From Pyrenopolyporus hunteri (taxonomy: Eukaryota > Ascomycota > Sordariomycetes > Xylariales > Hypoxylaceae): a stretch of DNA of 64,000 nucleotides. The notes beneath the pieces are model-generated. The model made no database searches. It saw nothing but the letters and a program-made list of their open reading frames with translations, and had not been told where the DNA came from. Positions 40,401-51,477 of this stretch are shown in pieces (within the stretch, counting starts at the first letter, position 1; the number at the start of each line of letters is the position of its first letter). The position numbers and the translations under genes were made by a program. The stretch spans positions 434,001-498,000 of the forward strand of contig CADCXC010000035.1 of assembly GCA_902806595.1 (NCBI GenBank), given 5' to 3'.

Positions 40401-41699
40401 ATGGCCGCGCCCCTGAGAAGCGCCGCAGCAGCCGCGGCAGCATTCTCGTCGGCCGCTACTACTACTACCGCTGGCAGCGGCGGTTTCGTCCCGCGCGCCG
40501 TGTTCGAGGTCTCCGCCTCGCTGCCGCGGTCCTACTTCCTGGGCCACCACGCCGGCGCGCTGACCTCCATGCGCAAGATCCTGTCCAACGTCGGGCTGAT
40601 CGTCGAGTGCCGCGACATGCGCGTGCCCCTGACGTCCACGAACCCGCTGCTCGAGGCCGCGCTCGCCAGCCGCGAGCGCCACCGCATCATCGCGTTCACC
40701 AAGGCCGACCTGTCCGTGCGCTCGCTCTCGGCGCCCGAGGCCCGCGCGCCCAAGCGCTTGCTTAAGAAATTCCATACTTCGCGCGACGGGTCGGAAGGAG
40801 GGGAGAGGGGAGGAGGAGAAGAAGGAGAAGGAGGAGGAAGAATACGGGGAGGAGAAGGGAGTGGAGCGTTCGGCTCGACACACGTCGTGTTCACCCACGA
40901 GCAAAGCACCTCGTCCATCGAGAAGCTGATCGAGAAGATGAAAGAGGTCGCCGTCGCCGGGGAGTCGCTGACGGGGCTGCGGGCGCTCGTCGTGGGGATG
41001 CCGAACGCGGGGAAGTCGACGCTGCTGAACCTCCTGCGGCGCGTGGGCATGGACGCGACGCGCAGGAAGGGGCGCGACGCCTCGTCGCCCTCCGGGTCCG
41101 AGCCCGCGCGCAAGCTGGCCAAGGTAGCGGAGACGGGGGCGACGCCGGGGGTGACGCGGAAGCTGAGCACGCCGGTGCGCGTGGCGGCGGAGGACGCGGA
41201 GGCCGGGCTGGACGGGGGCGTCTTCGTCATCGACGCGCCCGGCGTCTTCGTGCCCTACATGCAGGACGTCGAGGCCATGCTGAAGCTCGCGCTGGTCGGC
41301 AGCGTCAAGGATGGCGTCGTCCCCGCCGAGACCGTCGCCGACTACCTGCTCTTCCGCCTGAACCTGCAGGACCCCGCGCTGTACGGCGAGTTCAGCCCGC
41401 CGACGAACGACGTGCAGGAGTTCCTGGACGGCGTGGCCCGGCGCACGGGAAAGCTGCTCAAGGGCGGGGTGCCGAGCCGCGAGCAGGCCGCCGACTGGAT
41501 CGTGCAGCAGTGGCGCAAGGGGAAGCTGGGGCGCTTCATGCTGGACGATGTCAGCGAGGAGGGCTTGAAGGCTTGGTCGGCCAGGATGCTGGGCGGTGGT
41601 GGCGAGGAGCGGGTGAGTTTGCACCAGGCTAGGAAGAGGGAGAAGGAGGCGAGGAAGGAGAGACAAGCCGCCAAAAGACGGGCGGCGGAAGGGATCTGA
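40401..41699 (+). CDS. mtg1: Mitochondrial ribosome-associated GTPase Mtg1, 432 aa
   Basis: Intronless; ATG at 40401, TGA at 41697-41699. The GTPase motifs are circularly permuted, as in the YlqF/Mtg1 family: G4 TKAD (100-103) comes first, then the P-loop GMPNAGKST (199-207), the switch GATPGVTR (246-253) and G3 DAPG (278-281). The family signatures HHAGALTSMRKI and VECRDMRVPLTSTNPLL are present near the N-terminus. An Ala/Arg-rich, acid-free first 30 residues fit a mitochondrial presequence. Mtg1 assists late maturation of the mitochondrial large ribosomal subunit. A Gly/Glu-rich insertion (about 128-158) between G4 and the P-loop is low-complexity and is not expected in yeast Mtg1. It is followed by HVVFTHEQSTSSIEKLI, so the core is intact. 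A long antisense frame here is a by-product of GC-rich codons. Confidence 0.93.
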   Translation: MAAPLRSAAAAAAAFSSAATTTTAGSGGFVPRAVFEVSASLPRSYFLGHHAGALTSMRKILSNVGLIVECRDMRVPLTSTNPLLEAALASRERHRIIAFTKADLSVRSLSAPEARAPKRLLKKFHTSRDGSEGGERGGGEEGEGGGRIRGGEGSGAFGSTHVVFTHEQSTSSIEKLIEKMKEVAVAGESLTGLRALVVGMPNAGKSTLLNLLRRVGMDATRRKGRDASSPSGSEPARKLAKVAETGATPGVTRKLSTPVRVAAEDAEAGLDGGVFVIDAPGVFVPYMQDVEAMLKLALVGSVKDGVVPAETVADYLLFRLNLQDPALYGEFSPPTNDVQEFLDGVARRTGKLLKGGVPSREQAADWIVQQWRKGKLGRFMLDDVSEEGLKAWSARMLGGGGEERVSLHQARKREKEARKERQAAKRRAAEGI

Positions 41700-42226
41700 C
41701 GGCTTAAGATGAAGTACGACCTTACGAGAAAGTAGAGAACTTATGCACTGCATGCAAGGGCGGACGACCTAGGACACCTGGAACTTGGACATATATGTGG
41801 AGATGTTAAATATATCATATCGGCATTATACAAAATGTACCTAAAGTTTTACAGAAGGAATGCGCTATCGTGGTATAGCTATCGGGGTATATTGTAGATA
41901 CAACACCGCGCCAGTAAATAATAACAGGAGATCCCACATGACCGACTTACACGAGTCAGCGTCTCTGTTTCGAGACTCGGACTCGCGTGCCTAGGAGCCC
42001 CTCCCGACTCTCCCCTATCAACCGATTCGGAAATTTTCCTTGTTAATACAGCTGAATCTAAAAAGCAACACACCTGGGAAGACCCTTTTTTGCCCATTGA
42101 AAAGAAACCCCCGAACTCCCCGATTGCGTAAAGATGACGCCCTAGCAATGCGGATATAAGCCGATGCATCAGAAGACTAAACCCAGAACGCCAACCAAAG
42201 CCTTGAGCAGAGTGATTAGAACTGCC
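41700..42226. other. Intergenic region between convergent genes
   Basis: 3' flanks of mtg1 and of the PHD-finger gene. No other feature recognised. Confidence 0.5.
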
Positions 42227-44375
42227 CTAAGGCGCGAACTCTTGCTGCCATTTGACCAAATCTCGAGTCAGCACGTCCATCATTTCGATACAGGACATGT
42301 CCTTGAATTCCTTCAGCAGCGAGAGGTTGTTGCTAGCTCCGTTGGTCGCTGATCCATTCAGGGTTATACTGATCTCCTCATGCTTCTTGCTGCTGTCGCC
42401 GTTGACTTTCGTTGAAGGTACCGCGCTGGCAGTTCCATTGCTGATAGTCTTCTGTTGCGAATCCGCTACCGGCTCTGCCAACGGTTCGCTAGCTAACTCG
42501 ACCTGCGTCCTCGTAATATATTCTAAAATGTTATTGGCGCGTCTCTTTAAATCTGTCATTGTGATCCTCGAGTTCATGCCGCCCTTCGACTTGCTCTGTT
42601 TGCCGGTGGCTTCATGAGTGGATTTTGTATGTGACGTGCCATTTTCGTCAGCGTTCTTAGTTATATCGCGCGATACCGACCTCGCCGGCGACTCGTCGTG
42701 GTCGCGGTTATCTCGGTCTTTGGTGTACTGGTTCCTTCCCTTCTTTTTCTGGTTGGTTGTCTTCTTTTTATGCGAATTGGCCGGAGCTGGGGCCGCGGGA
42801 GGTGTGTCCGGCGGGGGCTGCGATGATAAGGGGGGATCTGGAGGCTGCGCCGACTCAGTTATCCTATTTGCTGCCGCGCGGACGGCCAGAGGGATTTCTT
42901 CTGATGGATCAGAGTCTACCTTTGGGTCAGCATTGTTACAAATTCCGGGAATCTGTTGGGATATTACCATCGGCTCGTCTACGTTCGGCGCGACCCTTCC
43001 GCTTGTTAGCGGCTTCGGCCCGCTTCCTCTCTTGCTCTTCGCGGCGCTCGTCTCTCTCAGCCTTCTCACGCTGGTTCCGTGCCGCGTTACGTGATTTCTT
43101 AGACGACCCATTTCGAAGCGCCGATTCGTCTTCGGACTCTTCGGCGGGAGCGGATTGGGGCCGCTCGATTTTCGGGGACGGAGATTTGGAAGTCGTTCGT
43201 TGTCGCTTGATACCTTCGACCTTTCTATGTACTAGTCAGTCAAAGCAGTAAGCTGCCAATCACCTAATTAGACGTACTCTTCGCTGTCATCTCGGTTTCG
43301 TTTAGGGCGTCTCGCTGGAGGTTCTGCGACCTCGGGGATCGCATCTTCTTTACTTGCTTCAATTGCCCGGCGTAGCTGTTCCTCTTCGTCGTAAGCGGCA
43401 TCTCGACTGTTCATGGTAGAGCGTCGCTTCGAGGTATGCGCGGCGGCTGAGGAGCGTGAGTTTTTCGTAGGATTGTTTTTAGGAGGAGAGAGCGCACCAT
43501 CCTTGGCAGTGGAAGTGGCTCGCGAAACGGCTCGGGAGGGCCGATGGATAGGAAGAAATATCGAATATTTTTGCCTAGGTGTCATAATATTAATTTGACA
43601 GGCCCGGAGGATTGATGGCGGGAGAGGGTAAGATCTAGAAGGAGGAAAGGGGATTTGGAGGAGACGGAGGCCATGATCGACAAGGGCGCGACCGTCAGCA
43701 CTCCGCCGCAGCTGAAGGACGGCTCAATGCGACCGGCTTCAACCTGACGATAGGATTCGATGGAAAAACTTACCCATTGCTGGCGGTATATATCCTGTGC
43801 AAATCTTTCCGGCATCTTTCGCAAAAGTACTGGACGTCTTCGAGATTGGACTCCTCGGCAAAACCAACACAGGCACCGTGCTGCCAGGTGTTGCAAAATT
43901 CGCATTGCACGTAAAACCCGGCCGTATCATCTGTAACTTCAATAGCGAAAATCCGCTCGTGGTCAATTGAATCTCGCATATCATGCTTAGAATTTTCATC
44001 GAAGGGCGGTGGTCCCGGGTACTCGTCGTGCCCACAGACGCATCGAACGGCCTCGTCTTCGTCTTGCATCTCGTCGCCGGCGGGCACCATGTCGAGTAGC
44101 TCTATCTTGTTCTGCTTTTCTCTCTCGTCGTCTTTGCCGCGCGTGCTCCGCCGACGGAGGATAGGGTCTTCGTTCGTTGGGACGATCGGATCCTCGGGAG
44201 GCTCTGAAGACAGTGAGCCGCTGCCGGTGGATTTCTGCGGCGAGCCGGTCTTTGTAAACGCCCTCGTGCTTCGCTCGGCACGCCCAGATGCACTAGACGC
44301 ACTCGAGGTATTGTGTGATTGTGATTGGGTTGTTCGCGCGCGGGAAGAGCGTCTGGTCGGAGAAGTACCGGCCAT
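42227..44375 (-). CDS. cti6: PHD-finger protein, Cti6-like (Rpd3L histone deacetylase subunit), 614 aa
   Basis: Reverse strand, four exons: 44375-43774, 43574-43278, 43224-42968 and 42915-42227. Introns are 199, 53 and 52 nt. Splicing gives 615 codons to TAG at 42229-42227. After a Ser/Arg-rich start, a C4HC3 PHD finger spans about 112-188: ligands Cys 112, 114, 158, 161, His 166, Cys 169, 185, 188, with NTWQHGACVGF at the core. The motif DLHRIYTASNGQKYSIFLP follows directly, then RRSTMNSRDAAYDEEEQLRRAIEAS, a Cti6 hallmark as I recall it. A long Lys/Glu-rich coiled region follows (QREKAERDERREEQERKR). Yeast Cti6 reads H3K4me3 for the Rpd3L complex. The 42227-43111 frame starting MGRLRNHV is out of frame for its first 65 codons; a 52-nt intron with a CTGAC branch corrects it. 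The symbol is by analogy with yeast. Confidence 0.85.
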
Positions 44376-47109
44376 CGCTAGTAGGCGTGTGGTGCGGGCG
44401 ACCTGTCGGAATGGGATCGAGGAGGAGTGTTGAATGGGAAAGGAGGATTAAACGCGACGCCGGTTTGAGTAGAGGATGGAATTGGGGAGGAATCTCTTTG
44501 GGTTTGAGCAGAGACTGGGAGAGGTTGAAAGTGATTGGGTCGCGACAAAGAGAGGAGGTGGTTGGAAGAGGACGAGAGGAGCAGAGCAGAAGAGGGTGCT
44601 CCGGGGCGACCACGAGGAAGCTCTTGGAAGTAATTCTTGCTACGCGAAATTGGATGTGAGAGGATAAGAACCTTGCATGTATACCTTCAGGGCTATCATG
44701 ACTGAATTCTATGCTCGTAAAGGCTGCGTCGGCTCTGCAAAGGCGGGAGTAATAGAGGGGAAAGAGAAGAATGTGTGTGTGCGTGAGTGTTGGTGAAGGC
44801 GAACAAGAGAGGGTCACCTTTCGGAGAGTAGCAACATTGTTGTATTAGGTAGGTACCTATTGTTCCTAGCTGGCCCTCGCTCGGGGCGCGGGCAGACTCG
44901 CGCGACCAGCGACCAGCGACCAGCAACCTAGCGAACATTAGGTACTTTCCACTAGGTAACTGCTGAGGTCCGACCCCCCCCAGCAGGGACCCCCGGCAGC
45001 TTCTCCTCAGGTGCTGCTAGGCTTTTTTTTTCTTTCTCTTTTTTTTTCCTTTTCTCGGGCTAATTATTTTAGCTTGGATCTCCAATTGATCCGGGCTCTC
45101 TTGATTTATCGGGGGTTCCATCGGTCCGTTCTTATCCATTGGCCAAATGAAGCGCGGGGCACCGTATTCTTTGTGTTTTATTCACACCGTATTTTGCCCG
45201 ATTAGCATCAGAATATATGGATGACATTCGTATGCATGTGGGCTGCAGCTCATCCACACGCGGAGGTGGGAGACTGCCGATTACCTCATCTACCATGTCG
45301 GAGAAAGGCGAATACGGCTTGGTCGTGATGATGATAATGATGGAGAGAAACTCGTAGGTAAGATGATCTGTTGTTCATGCCTATGGATTTGATATCTTGC
45401 CCAAGATTTGAGGAGGTATAGAATTAGGTTGTGTGTATTAAGTAAGTTGTTAAAGGTGGTTCTAAAGTACGACTCGGAAGTACGTGTGTACTTAGGTAGG
45501 TAGGTACCTATGTATTATGTACCTGCCTTACCTTAGGGACTGGGCATCAATTACATGTACTATATGTACATGTAGTTGACCTTAGGTGGTGTTGTGAGGG
45601 GTGGAATGGACGATGGGATTTCTAATTACCTAGGGACGTCACCTTACCTAATGTACCTGGCTGGGAGGAGGGCTAAAGGTGGGATTAAGAAGGCGGAACA
45701 CAGTTTTGGAGTACTGTACCTGCTCATCGACTTGTACTACAACCGAAGTAATGTAGGTAGGTACATAGACATTCCCATCCAATCTGGCTTGCTGACCTTA
45801 CATGTACTTGCTTACCTCCCCTTATATAGATTACTAACATGTATCTGTGTATGTACCTCGGTGGCCATTGTTCAGGGCTGATTGGCCCTTGTACCTATGT
45901 ATTTCATACATTATAGTACATTATGTATATCCACGGCGAACCCTTTCGTGTGACAGTGTGTGGCCTCCCATATCTTAGTCAATTACATATCGCCAGCACA
46001 ACCGATCTCCTGCCCATACAGGTACCTGCCACCTTACTCAACGCCGCCGAAACTTCCAAGTATTAGGAACTCCCACCTGATTCTTCCTCCGTCCAAAACA
46101 AACCCCCCCAACAACAACCACGAACAAAATCTATCGGCTCTTGCTTCTACGTTGTCTTTGCATAACCATTGTCTCGGCATCAAGATTTGTCGTTCGCTTG
46201 CATGAAACGGACCCTTATCGTATAACTTTTCTATCGACCTTCCCCGCCAAAAAGGGAGTCTATCTTGAATACGGAACGCCACGGAGAAAGTCCTCGTGGG
46301 TTGCATTGGTCATCCAAGCCCACCATCCAAACCACCGCCTTCGACCGCCTGTCATTTCTGTATGTACGAAAATGCCATCCCCCATCCCCTACCTACACTT
46401 TTCCTTGAGAAACAGCATACCATCCAGGGGGCCAAGTGACACTTTCTGGCTTGGGTTTGCCAACCGCCTCCCATAAAATTGCTTGCAACTCAGTTAGGGG
46501 TACCGTACTAATGTGGTTATGGGCATGTAGAACCGGAAGTGGTCGCTGCGACAAGCTCAACCGCGAGATTTTTCTTCCGCAATTCAGAGCACCTTTCGGC
46601 CGACGAACGATAACTCGGTTCGCGATTCATCCATATCCGCCCTGAAGAGACGAGACGACGGAACGAGGTAGAATATCTTCCAGGTGGCGGCCGGGCTGTC
46701 AGTGCTTCAAATTCAATAACGGGATGTGATGGGTAGGTCATTTCCCTAGTGCAGAAAATCCGCAGCACAATTACGAGAGGGGAAAAAAAGATGTTTGCGA
46801 AGCAGGGACAACTCATCTGCTGGTGAAAGTTAGAAACCGGACCTGTTGTCTCTGGCCTTCAAAAACAAGCGTCTCTCGCTTCCTTCTACATCTTTTTGTG
46901 TCACCGTTGGGGAGATGGATAGAAACCATATCCTAACCATGGACCCTAACAAACACCACCCCCAACGCCACCACCACACCAAAACACAAGATCGCCAAGG
47001 GCGCATCCATCTTTCCCTCAAAATCATGTGGTCCTGTCTTGTCTACCCAGTAAGAGCTGTATGGCTAACGATCTTGCGACTTGCTCGCGGTATAGGGCAT
47101 TCGGAAAAC
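44376..47109. other. Long intergenic region with TAGG repeats and a possible leader intron
   Basis: Contains both promoters of the divergent PHD and CxxC-protein genes. TAGGTACCTA clusters lie at 44845-44860, 45493-45510 and about 45753-45765. A pyrimidine-rich run is at about 45020-45060. A 46-nt GT-AG pair (47050-47095, CTAAC branch) just before the ATG at 47110 looks like a leader intron. Small frames here have no recognisable features. Confidence 0.5.
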
Positions 47110-49041
47110 ATGTCTCCCGAATCTTCGCCACTGTTCCCGGACCGGCCCATTCGCCCTCTCCCGAAGCGTCGACTACGCGAACGACTGTCGCCAGACGTTG
47201 CCGACAGTATCCAATACCCACCAGCTCCCCAGACTACGGCTCCTCTGTTCGTCTACCCATATAATACTAAAGAAGATACAGCACCGTTGGGGACCGACCT
47301 TCCAAGCGTAGCACACCGAGAGAATGCGGCGGAATTGGGCCAGGAGGCTGGCCTACGCAGAAATGGCGTGGGTGCTGAACATGATGGCCACTCACTAATT
47401 GGACAGGCTCGCAGAGCTTTTGTTTCACGACCCCTCCATGATTCGCCAGGACACGCGACTCGCGCCCCTCAACGACAAGGCCAGCCTCGGCAAGCTAATC
47501 CGCAACCACCATCTTCCACCGCGTCCTCCGCGGACGGCTACGATTCTTTTGAGAATAGTAACAACAAGAAGAAGAGGAAGATTCCGACTGCTGGCGAGAC
47601 GATCTTGAATGGGACGCACGTGTTGAACGATTTGGGTGGCTTGGGGGTACCGTCTGCTACGGCAACGGGTGATGAGGGGTCCTTAGATACTTCTGGATCA
47701 GCCTCTACACCTTACTATCAGTCCGGCGGCTTTGCGGCCAGCGGGCAAGGGATTTCTGGTCCCGGTAGAGGCAGGTACGGCCGTGTACGCAACGGCAGGA
47801 GCCCATTAAGAACCCTGTCAGACCCAAATAGCAACTGGGGAAGCAGAACCCCAAATAAACTCAGACCAGGCGGTGCACAATATTCATCGCCGCCTATAGG
47901 TAAGTTGAGTCGCGCGACATTTTTTTCAGAATCTTTTGGGTTTTCCACCTTCTGTGGACCGGGCGCTTTTTTATTATTTTTCTAGCAGCTGCCTACGAAG
48001 GACAATGACATTCGAAACTTTCGCACTATTTGAAATCACTCGATTGCTAACTTGTCTCGTTACGCTACAGGGGAGAATTCTGGGATCATCTCCAGCGCCA
48101 TCGCCAGTGCCGAGAAGCTTCAAGTTCCGCAGGGACAAGAAAACATCAGTCTCTTGCACCAAGAGGCATCTACGAAGTCTAGTCCAACCACATCTACCCA
48201 GTTCACTTTTACATTTGATTCGCAGAACCCTGTGTCTTGGCCTGGATCCGACCCGGCGCCTTCCAACATGGGTCCCTCAAACCACATGAACCAATCCCAT
48301 CATCTGGCAGGCTACCGGGACCAGTACAATGGCCTCAACACCAGAGGTGCCCAGATGCAGAATGGCTCAGTGCCGCCTCTTCCTGGATCAGGGGGTATGC
48401 AGCCAGGGATTAGCACGGCAAGCAGCGACATGGCAAAGGGAGCAACCCAGGCGAATGCTCCTCCGAAGAAGTCTAAGCGTCGCGGCAACTCGCTTTTGCT
48501 AGCAGCCAAACAACGTCGCAGGGAAACCGAATACCAGAACTACCATCATCCCCCAGCACCAGAAGACATCTGGATATGCGAATTCTGCGAATATGAGCGA
48601 ATCTTTGGCCGCCCTCCCGAGGCATTAATCAGACAATACGAAATTAAGGACCGCCGACGGCGTCGAGAAGACGCAGAACGACGCAGGCTTCTGGAGAAAG
48701 CGAAAATGAAGTCGCGTAAGGGTAAAAAGGCGAGCAAATTGCCAGCGAAGAACAATTCCGGCACCCCCGATCGCCACGCGTCTTCGGCTGGACAGCAGGG
48801 ACCCCCGCCACCTCCGCTTCCCCATGACCATGACGAAGATCAGACTCTACATCAGCGTCAAATTCATGAGGAAGACCAAGCAAACGGCTATGACTCAGAT
48901 GATCATTATGATGAAGAGGGTCCCGAGACCGATATACCTAGCCTAGCCCCTAACCTCACACAAACCCGTGGAGTAAAAGGAGGCGGCAGCGGAGGCGGAG
49001 GAGGAGACGGTATTCACAAAAACGCGTATGTTGGTCATTGA
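47110..49041 (+). CDS. Conserved disordered protein with CxxC and basic coiled segment, 586 aa
   Basis: Two exons: 47110-47899 and 48071-49041, with a phase-1 intron of 171 nt (GTAAGT, TGCTAACTTG branch, CTACAG). Stop is TGA at 49039-49041. The start MSPESSPLFPDRPIRPLPKRR is chosen because a likely leader intron (47050-47095) removes the link to an earlier in-frame ATG at 46915, which would add 65 residues if unspliced. Most of the chain is disordered and Ser/Gly/Pro-rich. One ordered block near residue 430 reads EDIWICEFCEYERIFGRPP then EALIRQYEIKDRRRRRE, a CxxC followed by a strongly basic helix; the chain ends in a Glu/Asp-rich and poly-Gly tail. The block looks like a small zinc-binding or nucleic-acid-contacting module, which is inference. 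No named family recognised. Confidence 0.78.
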
Positions 49042-51477
49042 TAAAGATCCGGCTCGTCTCTTCGATTCGCCAGGTTATTCGGTATTCCAGCATTGATAGC
49101 GTGTGCCACCATCGTCTTCCACTTCTATTGCATTTCCGGGAACTTTTTCTTTCGCACCAATTCTCCGAGGCGCTTTGCAACCTAGACATGCTACCCGATT
49201 CAGATTCTCAACTACAGGGACCGGTTCTCACTTCTCCATCATTTCAATCATGCCCCCCTTCTCTTGTACGGTCAGACCAACCAACCAAATAATCCCGCTG
49301 CGGCGCTTCAGGTCACGCATTCCACCTCCGCGTCGGGATTTTGGGTTGCGCAACGGAGGGCTAATTAAGTTGATGGTCTAGGCTAGGCGAGCATTCACGG
49401 GATTGGTGTTTGCGGTTGCGGATCGATGTTAATGCATGTAGACTATCAAAACTGCATATCAAGTGGTACGGTCAGTACTCCTTTAGGCACTTTCGGCATT
49501 AGAAGTGCCTCAGCACCTACAGCCCAGATAGATCATAGAGACCATTCGTCATACACACTACGGCCTTTTGTAGTCGCATTTCCTAAATTGTATGGTATTG
49601 AATATCCGCCTAACGCACCTATCCGCATCGAGTTTAACGACAGACTTGCCAAAGTAGTGGTTGTGAGTGAAGTAGAATGAGTTTAAGGGGAGCCAAACGT
49701 AGTAGAGCACGTGTGCGCGACTCCTAATTTGCCCGTGTTAATAGGCCGTACCTATTAGTTCGATGCTTGGTAACGTCACCTGTGTGACATGAGGCGTACG
49801 TATAGACATCCAATCCAACTTAATCTAATAGTGTCTATAGATGGTGAGCGCCAACTAGTCGGCCTCGTTAGGGGGGAAAACCAAAGTTTTGGAGGAATTC
49901 TGAAGGTTATTGGCGACGAGATCGAAGCCTCTAAAGGGACATAAATATACATGCACCAGATACATGGGTACACATATAGACATTTGATGTAGGCAGTACG
50001 CAGGTACGTCCGCGCCGTCCGTCCAGTCAAATGACGTCATATAGGGTCGAATCATAAATTAGTACATAACAGATGTACCTGTCTAAGTACCTACATGTAT
50101 ACCTAGGTAGGTAGGTAGGTACCTGTATATATTGGGTTAGTGCTTGGAGATCGGGTCCTGTAATCCACACTTGTACATTAGGATAATGCGCGTTGGAATA
50201 TGGACATAATGTATGAATGGGAATGCGTAGCAAATCCATACCAACTTGCGGATGAGTAGGTAGGTATACAAGTGCTTAACGGCTTCTCGCCTCTCCCCAA
50301 CTTAACTGAACTATTGAAACGTTGATACCTGTTGGTGTAACACCACATGAAGACGGGTCAGTGGTACCTAAAAGAAATTGATTGTACATGGATCCAACAC
50401 CACAAAAAAGCTGTGGCGTCTATGTTGGGAGACAAAACGGTAACTATCAGGTACAGATTCGGCCGTAAGCCCTCACGCGTGTTCAGGGCGAGTTTCTTTT
50501 CAGGGTCTTGACGGCTCCAATATACTAATAATACTAGCCACGAGACTGATTATTATATGTACCTATCCGTCCCTGGCTGTTACTGCTGCACGTACATATA
50601 CATCAGATTTAATGCAAGTGGCTGAGTGGAGTGCCTAAGAAAGAGAAGGTGCATAGGTAGGTGTATAGGTACGCAGGCATAATAAGCAGGCAAGCAGATA
50701 ACCCCACGTAGGCCTTGCCAGCCTAGGTACTTAATGCACAGATGCGGTCCGCTAAGTGGATAATGGATAAGTGGCCATTACTCAGTACGGCTTAGGTCGC
50801 TTTCCCTTCGTGTCATCGTCATACCTCAACTTCCTAGGATTCTCGTTCCTGAAAAGCTCCCCAAAGTCCTTTTTTTCGTCCCATCGCGCCGGCAAAATCC
50901 ATTCCTAACTTCCGCTTACTTTGCCGCCCTCCAATGTTATTCAACATAAACATCAATATAGACTTATAGTCGCAGCTTAAAATAAGTATTGCCACGGGAT
51001 AAGCTGATATCAATACTCCTATGAAGTCTTTATTATAGTCGATACGGACCGGGCCTTGAGCCTGCAAGTCGGCCAAGATGTTTGGCACTTCGCGAAGGCA
51101 TCGGCCGCCAAATCCCGTAAGTACTTCTCTAATCTGTCTCTAGTTCATCTCAACTCGTCGCATCCCATTGTCCTAGGTGGTCATATCTCTATTTACGCGA
51201 TCGCACGACTCGTGCTTCTTTGTCATCTATTGGCGCTAGTGCGAATGTCTTTCAGGCTGCCTCGTGGTTGGTCGATCCGAAGGGGGGTGATCAGCCATTA
51301 GGTCGGACGCGGACGATTCACTCATCATGACGACGACCACAGCCTGTGCCATAGACATTATGATTTATATATAATCGAATATACATCGCAAAGGCTAACG
51401 AACAATTGATATTTCAATAGCCGCTCAATTCCAGAACCGCAAATCCAAATGCGACGTCCGCCGCCGCCTCCGCCTTC
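49042..51477. other. Intergenic region with TAGG repeats
   Basis: About 2.4 kb without a supported gene. TAGG/CCTA clusters lie at about 50101-50123, 50254-50268 and 50652-50672. An ATG-started 84-codon frame at 49426-49680 is not recognisable. The last 30 bases include an out-of-frame ATG (51449) before the next gene. Confidence 0.45.

Noticed and set aside
40296..41753. 485-codon reverse-strand frame opposite mtg1
   Set aside because: Composed of His/Arg/Leu/Ala-rich filler produced by antisense of GC-rich codons; the opposite strand encodes an unmistakable GTPase.
42917..43111. Reading the PHD gene's last exon from MGRLRNHV as a separate 294-aa protein
   Set aside because: The first 65 codons are out of frame with the true exon; a 52-nt intron with good signals gives a continuous Lys/Glu-rich protein joined to the PHD finger.
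49426..49680. ATG-started 84-codon frame
   Set aside because: No signal peptide, motif or codon bias; weak context in a repeat-rich spacer.
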